From Paenibacillus wynnii (GTDB lineage Bacteria; Bacillota; Bacilli; Paenibacillales; Paenibacillaceae): a stretch of DNA of 64,000 nt. Position numbers and translations under genes: made by a program. Below the pieces are notes generated by a model. It saw only the letters and a list, made by a program, of their open reading frames with translations, had not been told where the DNA came from and ran no database searches. Where the stretch lies: positions 1,054,001 to 1,118,000 of the forward strand of contig NZ_JQCR01000003.1 of assembly GCF_000757885.1 (NCBI RefSeq), in the 5' to 3' direction. This document shows positions 1-9,012 of this stretch, piece by piece. Position 1 is the stretch's first letter. Each line of letters starts with the position of its first letter.

Positions 1-2579
1 CGCTTAGACATTTGAAGCAGAATAAGAGACGCACGCTTATCACCATAATCGGAGTCGTTATTTCAGTAGCTATGTTGATGGCAGTATCCACTCTTAGTAC
101 CTCTTTTATGGGATTGATGCAAAAGCAAAACATCGCAAATGAAGGGGAATGGCATGTTCAATTTAAGAATGTGAACAAGGGTCAGCTCCTAGCTATAGAA
201 AAAGATAAATTAACAAAGACGCTTATGATTTCAAGAGACGTTGGATATTCCTCATTAGAGGGCGGACAAAATCAAAATAAACCTTATTTATTTATTAGGG
301 AGTATAATGATGAAAGTTTTAAATATTTTCCAATTAAGCTCAGTAAAGGACGTCTTCCGCAAGCAGCCAATGAAGTGGTTATTTCTGAAGAGATTATCAA
401 TAATGCCAAAGTGAATTATAAGATTGGTGATTCTTTATCCGTTGATGCTGGTGAAAGATTTCAAGAAATTAGCGAATACCCACTTACTCAGAGGGACTCA
501 TTGCAGAAAGATCAAGGTCAGATCATTGAATCATTAATGAATAAAAAAAAGGCAAGTTATATTATTGTTGGGATGATTACAAGGCCCATATGGGAGCCAA
601 CCAACTCACCGGGTTACACCGTATTGTCATATGTAGATGAAAGCTTAATTACGGCAAGTGAGACAGTCAATGCAAGTATTCAGGTAAAGAAATTGGATAC
701 TGCCTTGTTTATTCATATTCGTGAATTAGCCAAACAGAGCAACATAGATACAAAGGACATTGAATTTAATAATGGTTTACTCCGTTTCTATGGTGTTACT
801 GATAATGATGGACTACGTAGTACACTATTTTTTTTAACATTCATTATTATGACTGTCATTATTATAGGTTCAGTGTCTCTCATTTATAATGCTTTTGCCA
901 TTTCCGTATCAGAACGTTCCCGTCATTTAGGAATGCTCGCAAGTGTAGGAGCTACTAAGCGACAGAAGCGAAATTCAGTTTATTTCGAGGGATTCGTTAT
1001 TGGAATGATTAGTATCCCCATTGGGATCGTTAGTGGTCTTGTGGGAATTGCCATTACCTTTTGGCTAATTAATTCTAAGATACAAGATGCATTAGGAGTC
1101 ACTGAGAGATTAACGGTGATTGTTACACCTGTATCGGTCTTGATTACTTGTGTTGTTTCAATAGTAACCATCTTCATTTCAACGTATCTACCGGCGGTAA
1201 AAGCATCCAAGATTTCTGCAATTGACGCTATTCGCCAAACGACAGATGTTAGGCTGACTGGGAAAACGGTCAGAACATCAAAATTAATTCGTAAAATCTT
1301 TGGGATAGAAGCAGAAATTGGCTTAAAAAACTTGAAAAGAAATAAACGTAGATATCAAGCTACGGTATTCTCTCTCGTGCTCAGTATCATCCTATTTCTA
1401 GCTGTATCCTTCTTTACTTCTAACTTACAGAAGTCATTACAGCTTACACAAGATAATTTAAGCTACGATATTCAGGTCATCTTTAGAGGAGAAAAATCCG
1501 AACTATTATCACAGCATTTGAAGCATATTGCTTCCTTGAAAGAGGTAACAAAGTATAGCCAAGTTAAGGAACTCATTGTGAATTCTTGGATCGATAAAAA
1601 TTCAACCACGGAAGATTTTAAAGTAATGGTGAATGATGAATCGAGTATGTTCAAGAATGGAAATTACCTCTATCAGATTAACGTTCATGCATTAGAGAAA
1701 CAAGATCTGAAAGCCTATGCTGAAATCGTAGGTGCAGACTACAAGATGCTCGAAGACACTACGAATCTATCTGCAATTGTCATTGATACAGTTACTCGTC
1801 AAAGAAGTGAAGATGGGAAATATATAGAAACTAAGGCTGTGCTTACGAAAGCAGGAAGAAATCTCGATTTAATGTATATAGATTGGGAAAAGAAAGAAGA
1901 AACGCAGCTAAATAAAGTTAATATTGCTGCTTTAACAGACGTTTTCCCCATGGGAGTTACAACAGCAGGAATAGGTGAATTAGATATCGTAGTCTCTAAT
2001 GCTGTCTTGGATAAATTAGTTGTTAAACAAATGATTGTCGGGCCTGAGACCTATCTTTACTTAAATAGTAAAGATCCGATGAACACGCAACAGGAAATTG
2101 AAAAATTAAAATCGGAAAATATAATCGTTAACAATGTGTATAAATATAATCAGCGACAAGAACAAACCATCATGTTAATGTCGGTATTTACCTATGGATT
2201 CATTGCCTTGATTACAGCTATTTCCATAGCGAATATTTACAATACCATATCAACGAGTATATCACTTAGAAAAAGAGAGTTTGCCATGCTTAAATCAGTA
2301 GGGCTGACCCCAAAAGGATTTAATAAGATGATTCATTATGAAAGTATATTTTATGGAGTCAAATCCTTGCTCTATGGATTGCCCACAAGCATCATCATCA
2401 TGTATCTCATTCACAGATCGTTGATGAATAGTTTTGACTATAAATTCGCTTTACCTTTGGTAAATATTCTATATGTCATTGTAGCTGTATTTATCATCGT
2501 TGGTTCAGCCATGCTCTACTCCAGCTCCAAAATGAAAAAAGAAAATATTATTGATGCATTAAAGCAGGAGAGCATTTAG
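1..2579 (+). CDS. ABC transporter permease, two FtsX domains (5' partial)
   Basis: This is a membrane permease of the FtsX/MacB superfamily that would work with an ATPase encoded outside the window. The frame is open to base 1: the TTG at 12 is internal, because in-frame codons for Leu-Arg-His precede it. A first membrane segment lies at about residues 8-30 and is followed by an extracytoplasmic domain. A first FtsX core (about 265-400) carries SERSRHLGMLASVGATKRQ. A second extracytoplasmic domain and a second FtsX core (about 715-850) carrying LRKREFAMLKSVGLTP follow. The duplicated FtsX layout is typical of peptide or antibiotic-resistance exporters of Bacillota. The substrate cannot be read from the sequence. 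Confidence 0.88.
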   Translation, partial: LRHLKQNKRRTLITIIGVVISVAMLMAVSTLSTSFMGLMQKQNIANEGEWHVQFKNVNKGQLLAIEKDKLTKTLMISRDVGYSSLEGGQNQNKPYLFIREYNDESFKYFPIKLSKGRLPQAANEVVISEEIINNAKVNYKIGDSLSVDAGERFQEISEYPLTQRDSLQKDQGQIIESLMNKKKASYIIVGMITRPIWEPTNSPGYTVLSYVDESLITASETVNASIQVKKLDTALFIHIRELAKQSNIDTKDIEFNNGLLRFYGVTDNDGLRSTLFFLTFIIMTVIIIGSVSLIYNAFAISVSERSRHLGMLASVGATKRQKRNSVYFEGFVIGMISIPIGIVSGLVGIAITFWLINSKIQDALGVTERLTVIVTPVSVLITCVVSIVTIFISTYLPAVKASKISAIDAIRQTTDVRLTGKTVRTSKLIRKIFGIEAEIGLKNLKRNKRRYQATVFSLVLSIILFLAVSFFTSNLQKSLQLTQDNLSYDIQVIFRGEKSELLSQHLKHIASLKEVTKYSQVKELIVNSWIDKNSTTEDFKVMVNDESSMFKNGNYLYQINVHALEKQDLKAYAEIVGADYKMLEDTTNLSAIVIDTVTRQRSEDGKYIETKAVLTKAGRNLDLMYIDWEKKEETQLNKVNIAALTDVFPMGVTTAGIGELDIVVSNAVLDKLVVKQMIVGPETYLYLNSKDPMNTQQEIEKLKSENIIVNNVYKYNQRQEQTIMLMSVFTYGFIALITAISIANIYNTISTSISLRKREFAMLKSVGLTPKGFNKMIHYESIFYGVKSLLYGLPTSIIIMYLIHRSLMNSFDYKFALPLVNILYVIVAVFIIVGSAMLYSSSKMKKENIIDALKQESI

Positions 2580-2685
2580 CTTAACAACTTGGTAATAGAG
2601 AGGGGAATATACCGGTAGCAGCGAAGTGCCAGATTGGCTAATTGAAAACATAGAGAATGATGAAATTTCAGGAGGTTTACAGAAT

Positions 2686-4104
2686 ATGGATTTAATAAGT
2701 ATAATATCAAGAGTTGCGCCCTATGCTTTGGTGGCACTAATTGCGGCGGTCATATTCATTGGCGGTGCTCTCTTAGGATACCGATTCTACAGAAAAAGGG
2801 GCGGCAAGTATACTGTCACTAAAATGCAATTTGCCGCTTTTTTCTTGCTTATCACCTGGCTTAGTGTAGTCTTAGGGTTAACTATGTTCAGCCGAGGTGC
2901 AAATTTCAAAGGTTGGATTAATTTCACGCTTTTTAGTGACTACGTCAATGCATGGAATAAATGGTCTTTAAGCGAATTACAGCTTATTATCTTTAATATG
3001 CTGATGTTTATGCCTTTAGGTTTTTTGCTTCCCATGTTAGGGAAACGTTTGCGTCGCTTTACACCCGTTTTAATCACCACCATTTTAGTCACCGTTTTTG
3101 TAGAAACTACACAAATGCTTACAGGGACTGGTATTTTCGAACTGAATGATATTTTCCATAACACAATCGGGAGCATAGCCGGATATTTACTTGTTGCTGC
3201 AATCCTTTCATGTATAGAACGAAAGAAGTTAACAGTAAAGCCTTTACTTGGAGTGCTTGTAATACCGCTTGTTTTCACCGTTATATTTTCTGGTGCCGCC
3301 ATTGTTTACCACGCAAAAGAGCTTGGCAATCTTCCTATACGCCCTGCTATTCCTCAAGATACATCCGAGGGCAAAATCCAGATTAACTTAGATTTACCTG
3401 AAACAGCTGAGCCGGTAGCAATGTATTACAATAAGAATATCCATAATGTTGAATACGGCGAAAAGGTACTATCTATTGTAAAGGAGCAATTCCTACTGGA
3501 TCAGATTGGAGCCAGACGCATTGATGGCAGTAATCGAGTTTATTCTCTAAGAGATGATTTAGGATTAGAGTATTATTTTACCTTCTCTTTGTCTGACGGA
3601 AGCTGGACACTAACGAAAAATGAACACTCAGAAAAACTCCCGAAAGAAGAAACCTTGCGAAATCAACGGCAAATCATTGAAAAGTGGTTTATTGAAAGCG
3701 AACTTATGCCGTCAGATTCAGAATTCAGTGTACAAAACAAGGACACACTCCGATGGGACAAAGAGGCCCCCAATGATATTCACCTAAGAAACAGCAGCTA
3801 TTCCGGCGGTATTATCATGGTGCAGATTTCTGATGATTTGGTGGTTCCCCAATCGATGTTCTATGCAATGGTTGATTTTTCCTATGTTCGAAATGTGGAT
3901 ATCATTTCACCAATGGAAGCCTTTGAGCAAGTGAAAAGGGGCAATTTCGAGCAATACAATGACCTAAAAGAAGATTATCTGCTTAGCATTGACAATTACA
4001 GTCTCACCTATGTTTATGATACAAAAGGGTATTATCGTCCTGCATATCAGTTTGAAGGCACTTTGGACGAGGAAGACTGGAGCTGTCTCATACCCGCCAT
4101 GTGA
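2686..4104 (+). CDS. VanZ family membrane protein with long C-terminal domain
   Basis: The N-terminal half has about five or six membrane segments and the VanZ signature, seen as VETTQMLTGTGIFELNDIFH followed by NTIGSIAGYL. VanZ proteins are linked to low-level glycopeptide resistance, but most chromosomal copies have no known role. About 240 residues after the last membrane helix form a soluble, presumably external domain that typical short VanZ proteins lack. The open frame reaches a GTG at 2626. The ATG at 2686 is preferred because GGAGG at 2671-2675 lies ten bases upstream. It follows the ABC permease by about 100 bases on the same strand and may be co-transcribed with it. Confidence 0.85.
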   Translation: MDLISIISRVAPYALVALIAAVIFIGGALLGYRFYRKRGGKYTVTKMQFAAFFLLITWLSVVLGLTMFSRGANFKGWINFTLFSDYVNAWNKWSLSELQLIIFNMLMFMPLGFLLPMLGKRLRRFTPVLITTILVTVFVETTQMLTGTGIFELNDIFHNTIGSIAGYLLVAAILSCIERKKLTVKPLLGVLVIPLVFTVIFSGAAIVYHAKELGNLPIRPAIPQDTSEGKIQINLDLPETAEPVAMYYNKNIHNVEYGEKVLSIVKEQFLLDQIGARRIDGSNRVYSLRDDLGLEYYFTFSLSDGSWTLTKNEHSEKLPKEETLRNQRQIIEKWFIESELMPSDSEFSVQNKDTLRWDKEAPNDIHLRNSSYSGGIIMVQISDDLVVPQSMFYAMVDFSYVRNVDIISPMEAFEQVKRGNFEQYNDLKEDYLLSIDNYSLTYVYDTKGYYRPAYQFEGTLDEEDWSCLIPAM

Positions 4105-4124
4105 CGTAGATACGTAATATAGCT

Positions 4125-4165
4125 AGGCACCCTACATTAACTTTGTAGAGTGCCTTTTATTTTTC
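4125..4165 (+). terminator. Rho-independent terminator after the VanZ gene
   Basis: The arms AGGCACCCTAC and GTAGAGTGCCT pair with one mismatch around a nine-base loop and are followed by a T-rich run. The hairpin lies about 20 bases after the VanZ stop codon. Confidence 0.75.
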
Positions 4166-4289
4166 CATCTATTCTTCAATATTAACTGCCAGTCCAGACT
4201 TGAATCCGATTATGAATTTGTCCTCATAAAAATTAATTGAAGGTAAGATTTCGCTAGGGAGAGTCCAATAAAAAATTTGGAGGAAGGCA

Positions 4290-5115
4290 ATGAAAATCTG
4301 GCAATGGGGTTACGAAAGTGATAATTATGATTCTTTTACTTTTCCAAATCCAAATGATTTTAATCAATACTTCGATCCTAATTTTAATGGTGCAGTCATA
4401 GGAGCAAATGGGGGAGCGTGCAATTTGAAACCTACCGATCTCGTAAAGCCTGTGACTGCACCGGAGTTGGTAGTAACTACCCAATTTTTAGCGATCGTGC
4501 CGTTCAAGTACTTGCTCCTTATTTGAATTCCAATGTTGAGTTGCTACCATTGCAACATCCGATCAAGAACTTCTATGCAGTCAATGTCATTTCGCTTTTA
4601 GATGGACTAGATTACAAACATTCCGAAATAGAGTTCGTAGAAGGACACCCAAACTTCGTTAAAAATGTAAGTAGGTACGCATTTAAAATTGAAGTCATCC
4701 ACGATTATCCGATTTTTAGATTCCTGAATACAGACGTCGACGTGTATATGTCTCAGACGTATTTAAAGAGGCGGTTGGAAAAAATGGATTGAAGGGGTTT
4801 TCCTTTGAGCTACTGTGGAACTCCGAATCAAGAGTGGATGCAGAAGCGGATCTGGATCGCCGGTATCAAGAAATGCTGACGGCTGTAGAGTGCAATAAGA
4901 GGGATGAATTTTCATTTCAGGAGGATGAACGTCGGATATTAAATGGAGAAGGCTGCGCAAGCGGTAAGTGGAGGCTGCAGCATGCACCCGATGGGACAGT
5001 CCGACTAGGAAGTCTTCAAGCTGACGGCAGCTACAACTGGATGCAGCCAATTTACTATCCTCCGATTCTGCTCGATTTAAAGTGGCACGTAGTCGATACC
5101 TTGCCTATGGATTAA
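4290..5115 (+). pseudogene. Imm11/DUF1629-type immunity protein, frameshifted
   Basis: Three reading frames together give one protein of roughly 270 residues. They are MKIWQWGYESDNYDSF from 4290, then CDCTGVGSNYPIFSDRAV from about 4445, then VSDVFKEAVGKNGLKGFSF from about 4750. The pieces resemble the Imm11 (DUF1629) family of polymorphic-toxin immunity proteins, for example the DVYVSDVF...GLKGFSFELLW pattern near the C-terminus. The second shift looks like an extra AT in TATATG at 4745-4750, and the first lies near 4437-4445. A good GGAGG precedes the ATG at 4290. The gene is broken at two places, so a simple sequencing error is less likely than decay. No cognate toxin is visible upstream. 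Confidence 0.72.
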
Positions 5116-5130
5116 GAAATTATAATAAGT

Positions 5131-5176
5131 AAGCGGACTGTCTTTGGTAAAAATTCACTGAGGCAGTCCGCTTTTT
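5131..5176 (+). terminator. Terminator after the Imm11 remnant
   Basis: AAGCGGACTG and CAGTCCGCTT are perfectly complementary arms about 23 bases apart and are followed by a T run. Confidence 0.75.
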
Positions 5177-5239
5177 CACTACACATTCTTCATATTATCA
5201 GCTCTCTTTTTGCAGAATTCACAGCAATGAAGTTTAATC

Positions 5240-5683
5240 TTATCTAAATACCTCTTCCATACGATAAGTTAATCTATGTGCACTTGGCCAACCATCTTTA
5301 ACAAATATGTCGAGTACCTTTAGTACCTTTATTAGTGATTCAAGATAAGCAGGATTATCACGGAAGATAACACGATATTCTGCCAGATAACGCTCTACGA
5401 GTTTGACAAGTCATCGACTTAAATTGATATCTGCCATTTTGACCAGCATGTATTGTGCGAACTATACGTTTGAAAACTTCAATCGGATCCACTGGTATTA
5501 AGAACTCTAGCGATTGAAGCAAGTGGTGTGTGACCGCAGGAATTGAGAAATCAGCCAATTCATCGAGCACTTTATCTGCTCCAGCAAAGAAAACTTTTAT
5601 ATTATTAAAATCAGAAGGATAAGAATCTGAGTTTTCTGCATCAAGTTTTTTATCGTGAGCGCCTGAGGAAAAGTATTTCCGCC
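5240..5683 (-). pseudogene. C-terminal remnant of an unrecognised protein
   Basis: Read on the minus strand, this segment encodes a stretch containing KVLDELADFSIPAVTHHLLQ and LEFLIPVDPIEVFKRIVRTI. After a frameshift near 5405 it continues as LVKLVERYLAEYRVIFRDNP, and then as FVKDGWPSAHRLTYRMEEVFR up to a stop at 5242-5240. It looks like the end of a large helical protein; I recall similar tails on long ATP-binding proteins but cannot name a family. There is no start codon. The upstream end runs in frame into the M4 peptidase remnant, so two unrelated genes have been joined by deletion. Confidence 0.5.
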
Positions 5684-6000
5684 AAATGTCGGAGAAGGAT
5701 TCATTCAGTGCCCCAAATTCATCATGTATTCAAGATTGGATGTGTTCACAATCACTCCATGGGTCAATTCGTGGCCCACTACATCCTAATAACCGGATAG
5801 CAGGTTAAAGGTAGACCCATTCCCGTCGCCGAAAACAATTTGAGCTCCATTTCAGAAGGCGTTGTTATAGGAAGTGTTGTAATGGACCGTGGAGCGGATC
5901 TGTAACCCGTTGTTGTCCAGACTGTTGCGGCCAAAACGCTGGAGATAATAGTCATAGGTTCTCTCAGCATTATAAACCGATATCTCCGAAATAACTTGTG
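5684..6000 (-). pseudogene. M4 (thermolysin-type) metallopeptidase remnant
   Basis: On the minus strand the frame reads YDYYLQRFGRNSLDNNGLQI, then HYNTSYNNAF, a TGA stop, NGAQIVFGDGNG, SGY, a TAG stop, and DVVGHELTHGVIVNTSNLEY. A frameshift then leads to FGALNESFSD. HELTH is the zinc-binding motif and GALNES supplies the third ligand (Glu) of the M4 family. The stop after NNAF replaces the expected Trp codon (TGG to TGA). The propeptide and the C-terminal third are missing. With two in-frame stops and one shift, this is a dead fragment of a secreted neutral protease. Confidence 0.78.
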
Positions 6001-6244
6001 ATGAAGAAGTTGTCAAAGGGATTCCCTATAGAGAGCGAACACTCCATAGCGAAAAAGGGGAATTGTTATTAAAAAATTAGTAACCGAAATATAGTACACC
6101 TATCCGAAATTTGAGCCATATATAAAAGAGATTGTATAGTTTATAATGTAATTCATAAAATCCATTTATTTACATTAAATAATTTAGTTTGCAATAAAAA
6201 GGATTATATTTCATTTTATTCGCTTTACGGGAGTACACTGAGAG

Positions 6245-6489
6245 ATGTGTAAAAATACAGCCGAGATAGCTGCGAAATATGGATTTGTTGATATAAACAA
6301 CAAATTGTATTATGGGTTAAGGACGTTTAATGCAGACGGTTATGCAGCACTTATCATCATCATATAGCGTTGGAAAAAACGCAGTTTACATTACTTAAAA
6401 ATTGATTAAAGGATGTCCTTAAATGTTTTGGAGATGAAATTAATATTTATGATGCTAATAGTTTACAACTTGTTGCACGAAAAACTTAG
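6245..6489 (+). pseudogene. Unrecognised coding remnant
   Basis: Two overlapping frames join into one plausible protein. The first is MCKNTAEIAAKYGFVDINNK and then LYYGLRTFNADGYAAL, ending at a TAG at 6365. The second continues through HHIALEKTQFTLLKN, an in-frame TGA, and LKDVLKCFGDEINIYDANSL to a stop at 6489. The amino-acid composition looks like real protein rather than noise, but no family is recognised. It sits among other broken genes. Confidence 0.35.
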
Positions 6490-6638
6490 AAATGAATAAT
6501 GCAACTCACTTCCTTCGGGGGTCATTGAGGAAGGGAACACGCTCTTCTTCACTGAAATCATTGCTATACGGAGAACTTAATAGGCAGCCTTGTATGCTCT
6601 ATTGCAAATAAAAATTATATATAGGATAGGTGAATAAA

Positions 6639-6905
6639 ATGATTGATTTATTACAGTTACAAAAAAGAGTTTATCAGAATAAAATTGCGAAAGGATTTAA
6701 TGTTACTGATATTTTTCAAGAATTTTGTTTTATATATGGCGAATTATCAGAAGCTTGCGAAGCTTATCTGAAAAAGAAAGACGATTTGGGAGAAGAATTG
6801 GCTGATGTTGCACTTTACTTAATAGGACTATCGGAACTTCTAGGAATTAACTTGGAAGAAGAGATAGTGAATAAAATGGAAAAAATGAAAAAAGAAAATA
6901 TGTAA
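6639..6905 (+). CDS. MazG-like nucleotide pyrophosphohydrolase, C-terminus shifted
   Basis: This small all-alpha protein of about 88 residues has the MazG-type metal-binding pattern: FCFIYGELSEACEAYLK followed by DDLGEELADVALYLIGL. Such enzymes hydrolyse nucleoside triphosphates to monophosphates and pyrophosphate. The ATG at 6639 is chosen because AGGATAGG lies upstream; an in-frame GTG at 6630 overlaps that site. Just after the stop, the next frame reads VNKDGVLTKVKE, the usual end of this family. A one-base loss near 6900 therefore seems to have removed about 12 residues. The catalytic core is intact. No partner gene is adjacent. Confidence 0.7.
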   Translation: MIDLLQLQKRVYQNKIAKGFNVTDIFQEFCFIYGELSEACEAYLKKKDDLGEELADVALYLIGLSELLGINLEEEIVNKMEKMKKENM

Positions 6906-7246
6906 ATAAAGATGGTGTACTTACAAAAGTAAAAGAATAATATAAAGAAATTCACACAACACGATTTTATTTTAAGCAGCCGATCTATCCCTTTTTGATA
7001 CTGGCTATGAGTAAATCAGTACAGATCCAGTTGATAGCAAAGCGTTGTCCCATTCTATTGAAGAGATGCGAATTGCAGTTAATAAAATCGATACGTAAGG
7101 TGTAGTAGTAAAAAACTGTTACACAAAGATGCTTACTGACCTAAATCAGATCTACTCAATTCTTAGAATTTTTAACGAATAAAGCGTTTAGTAGGGAACT
7201 TTGTGTCAATCAACAACACCTATAGAATACACACACAAGGAAAAAA
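6906..7246 (+). other. Intergenic stretch with a weak coding remnant
   Basis: No intact gene is present. Around 7020-7185 one frame reads TDPVDSKALSHSIEEMRIAV and, after a stop at NKIDT, continues as KMLTDLNQIYSILRIFNE. This helical, low-complexity pattern could be the start of a toxin N-terminal domain, but the match is too weak to assign. Confidence 0.3.
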
Positions 7247-7372
7247 ATGTATCCGGTAGTGAGCTTAAAGCCTGGTACTCGTGCATATAATTTAGCCTTT
7301 AGAGATCAAGAAGTATTAATTAAATATTGTGTTCCTCAAAGTGCAATTGTTGGAGTTATATTTACTAATTAA
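7247..7372 (+). CDS. 41-residue fragment, possible toxin C-terminus
   Basis: The short frame starts at ATG 7247 after a modest AAGG and contains PGTRAYNLAF, then DQEVLIKYCVPQSAIVGVIF. The PGT...QEVLI pattern resembles the C-terminal beta strands of ADP-ribosyltransferase-type toxins, but this is a judgement by eye. It ends 24 bases before the start of the next small gene, as a toxin tail would before its immunity gene. It is more likely a truncated gene end than a stand-alone peptide. Confidence 0.35.
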   Translation: MYPVVSLKPGTRAYNLAFRDQEVLIKYCVPQSAIVGVIFTN

Positions 7373-7396
7373 TTTTGTAGAAAAGGGGTGGAGTGT

Positions 7397-7720
7397 ATGG
7401 ATAATAGAATTGAGGAGATCATTCAATTGCTTGATGCAGTAGCTACCGAAATAATTGTGCCCTTAAGAAGGAAAGTCATCAACGAGGTAGCGTTTAGTGA
7501 ACTATTTAAACTAATGGATGAATTACAAAGTTTGCTTTATAACGAAAAGAATGTTGAAAAAGAGATGGTAGCTCTTCTATTTCTTATCTATACACAGATT
7601 GATACTCAAGCAAAATATGTTACAGAAGATGAAAGAAATATCTTTATGACTTATCTTAGTAAGATGAGAGTAAGGATGAGAGAGATTTTTGGAAAAGCGC
7701 TTCAGAATGAGGAAGTTTAA
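7397..7720 (+). CDS. Small helical protein, possible immunity protein
   Basis: This 107-residue acidic, apparently all-helical cytoplasmic protein starts MDNRIEEIIQLLD and has no signal or membrane segment. No family is recognised. GGGGTGGAG lies just before the ATG at 7397; an in-frame GTG at 7388 is the alternative. Its position directly after a possible toxin tail, and its size and charge, fit an immunity protein. That is inference from context only. Confidence 0.5.
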   Translation: MDNRIEEIIQLLDAVATEIIVPLRRKVINEVAFSELFKLMDELQSLLYNEKNVEKEMVALLFLIYTQIDTQAKYVTEDERNIFMTYLSKMRVRMREIFGKALQNEEV

Positions 7721-7801
7721 AGTATTTACGAATGTATACTAGACATTTTTCAATCTGTTATGTAGTGGCTATGTGATACACCGCTGTAGAGAGAACAATT
7801 T

Positions 7802-7845
7802 GACCACATGTGAGTAAAACTCCATATGGTTTCTTTTGGTCTTTC
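7802..7845 (+). terminator. Probable terminator
   Basis: ACCACATGTGAG and CTCCATATGGT pair with two mismatches around a short A-rich loop, followed by TTTCTTTT. It lies about 80 bases after the small helical protein gene. Confidence 0.4.
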
Positions 7846-7878
7846 CGAACCCCACCCAACTAAGTATCTACCAGGACT

Positions 7879-8127
7879 CTAATAAATAGTAGCAGATGAC
7901 TTCATGTCAGTTAAGTACTCTGAATATACCTCTGCAGAAATAGTAAGATCGTCCGCGGTAGCAGTAATTTGTAAAAGATTTTCTTCATTTAAATATCCCC
8001 AACCATTTTCAACAATAATCGCGTGAATTCGATGAAAATCATTATAATCTTTACTCTTAGGATCGGAACTCTCTTTGGCTGACACAACACTCGTAAAGAT
8101 TAGGAAAACTGTTGGAAATACTGGCAA
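7879..8127 (-). CDS. Small secreted protein, start uncertain
   Basis: The N-terminus (LPVFPTVFLIFTSVVSA) looks like a signal peptide and is followed by about 60 acidic residues with no known domain. The frame stays open upstream through LSLKK towards a strong AGGAGG at 8155-8160, but there is no ATG, GTG or TTG at the right distance. The codons there are GAT AAA ATA TTA. The only standard start, TTG at 8127, lies 27 bases from the ribosome site. The original start codon may have mutated, so the gene may be silent. Function unknown. Confidence 0.45.
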   Translation of the reverse strand: MPVFPTVFLIFTSVVSAKESSDPKSKDYNDFHRIHAIIVENGWGYLNEENLLQITATADDLTISAEVYSEYLTDMKSSATIY

Positions 8128-8185
8128 AACTTTCTTTAAACTTAATATTTTATCCCTCCTAGTATGATTACTATGAGTGCTGGAA

Positions 8186-8707
8186 TTAAGCTAAATTTGT
8201 TCGCTCTACAGAATACAGAAAAAATTCCATATCTATATTCCTAAAAATCTTAGTATCTTTATCAATAATATTCATACCGTTTCGAACAGCAACTTTTTGA
8301 GAGGCTATATTTGTGTCCCTAATAATAGAATAAACCCTATTTGCATTAAGAACTGAGAAAGCGTATTCCTTGCAAGCAATTGCCGCTTCTGTTGCGTAAC
8401 CTTTGTGCCAATACGCTTTTTGAAACAAAAATCCTATTTCCAAAATTTCTTTTTCTCTCCAGCCTTGCATTGTCAAGCCACATTGACCAATCATTTCGTT
8501 TGTTTCTTTTAATACAACAGCCCAAAGTCCAAAACCATACTCTTCATATCTTTTAAGATGTCTGTTAAGCCAATTTTGTGCTTCTTCTAAGTTGAATGCA
8601 CTCTCATAAGCAGCACGCATTACTTCCTCATCACACAATATTCCGCACAATGCATCATAATCGGACTGCACCATTTCTCTAATTATAAGACGTTTTGTTT
8701 CTATCAA
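8186..8707 (-). CDS. GNAT acetyltransferase, RimJ/RimL type
   Basis: This 173-residue N-acetyltransferase begins MIETKRLIIREM, the standard start of the RimJ/RimL subgroup. The acetyl-CoA binding region is seen as QKAYWHKGYATEAAIACKEY, and VAVRNGM closes the fold. Such enzymes acetylate the N-terminus of ribosomal proteins or small amines; the substrate is unknown here. The start is TTG at 8707 with GGTGGGAG upstream. Length is normal and the frame is intact, unlike most neighbours. Confidence 0.85.
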   Translation of the reverse strand: MIETKRLIIREMVQSDYDALCGILCDEEVMRAAYESAFNLEEAQNWLNRHLKRYEEYGFGLWAVVLKETNEMIGQCGLTMQGWREKEILEIGFLFQKAYWHKGYATEAAIACKEYAFSVLNANRVYSIIRDTNIASQKVAVRNGMNIIDKDTKIFRNIDMEFFLYSVERTNLA

Positions 8708-8860
8708 AAATCTCCCACCTTTCTATTATATCAATAACCTTTCAAAAATTCCTTGCTTATTATTAAATCTACTCACTTTATATTTCCTCCTTAAATTGGG
8801 AGTTATCAATGCGAGTAAAAACCCAATAAATTCAAATTAATAAATATATTACTTACGTCT

Positions 8861-8940
8861 TTACTTCACAATCGCTACCGTCGAGGCATTAATCTCTGCC
8901 TTTGCCGCGAGCTGACCAATACACAATCCAGCTATAACAA
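8861..8940 (-). pseudogene. MerR-family regulator, N-terminal remnant
   Basis: About 20 codons on the minus strand read IGQLAAKAEINASTV and then lose similarity before a stop at 8863. IGQLA...VNxST is the first helix-turn-helix of MerR regulators, which normally continues RYYE. The rest of the gene is deleted. It points away from the mercury-type genes, with the operator palindrome between them, the classical mer arrangement. Confidence 0.6.
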
Positions 8941-8980
8941 TCACCTCTTGACTTAAAGTTAGCTTTAAGTCAAGAGGTGA
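8941..8980. promoter_or_regulatory. Perfect 18+18 bp palindrome, MerR-type operator
   Basis: TCACCTCTTGACTTAAAG and its exact reverse complement flank TTAG. TTGACT at 8948-8953 is followed 19 bases later by AGAGGT, which matches the long-spacer layout of MerR promoters (TTGACT-N19-TAAGGT in mer). The site lies between the MerR remnant and the mercury-type genes and is better preserved than either. Confidence 0.65.
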
Positions 8981-9012
8981 TTGCATTATAACTTTCTTGG
9001 AAGGTGATGTAA

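Noticed and set aside
8726..8776. 17-codon minus-strand frame with AAGGAGG upstream of the GNAT gene
   Set aside because: The ribosome site is good, but the product is too short to judge. It may be a leader peptide or the start of a lost gene.
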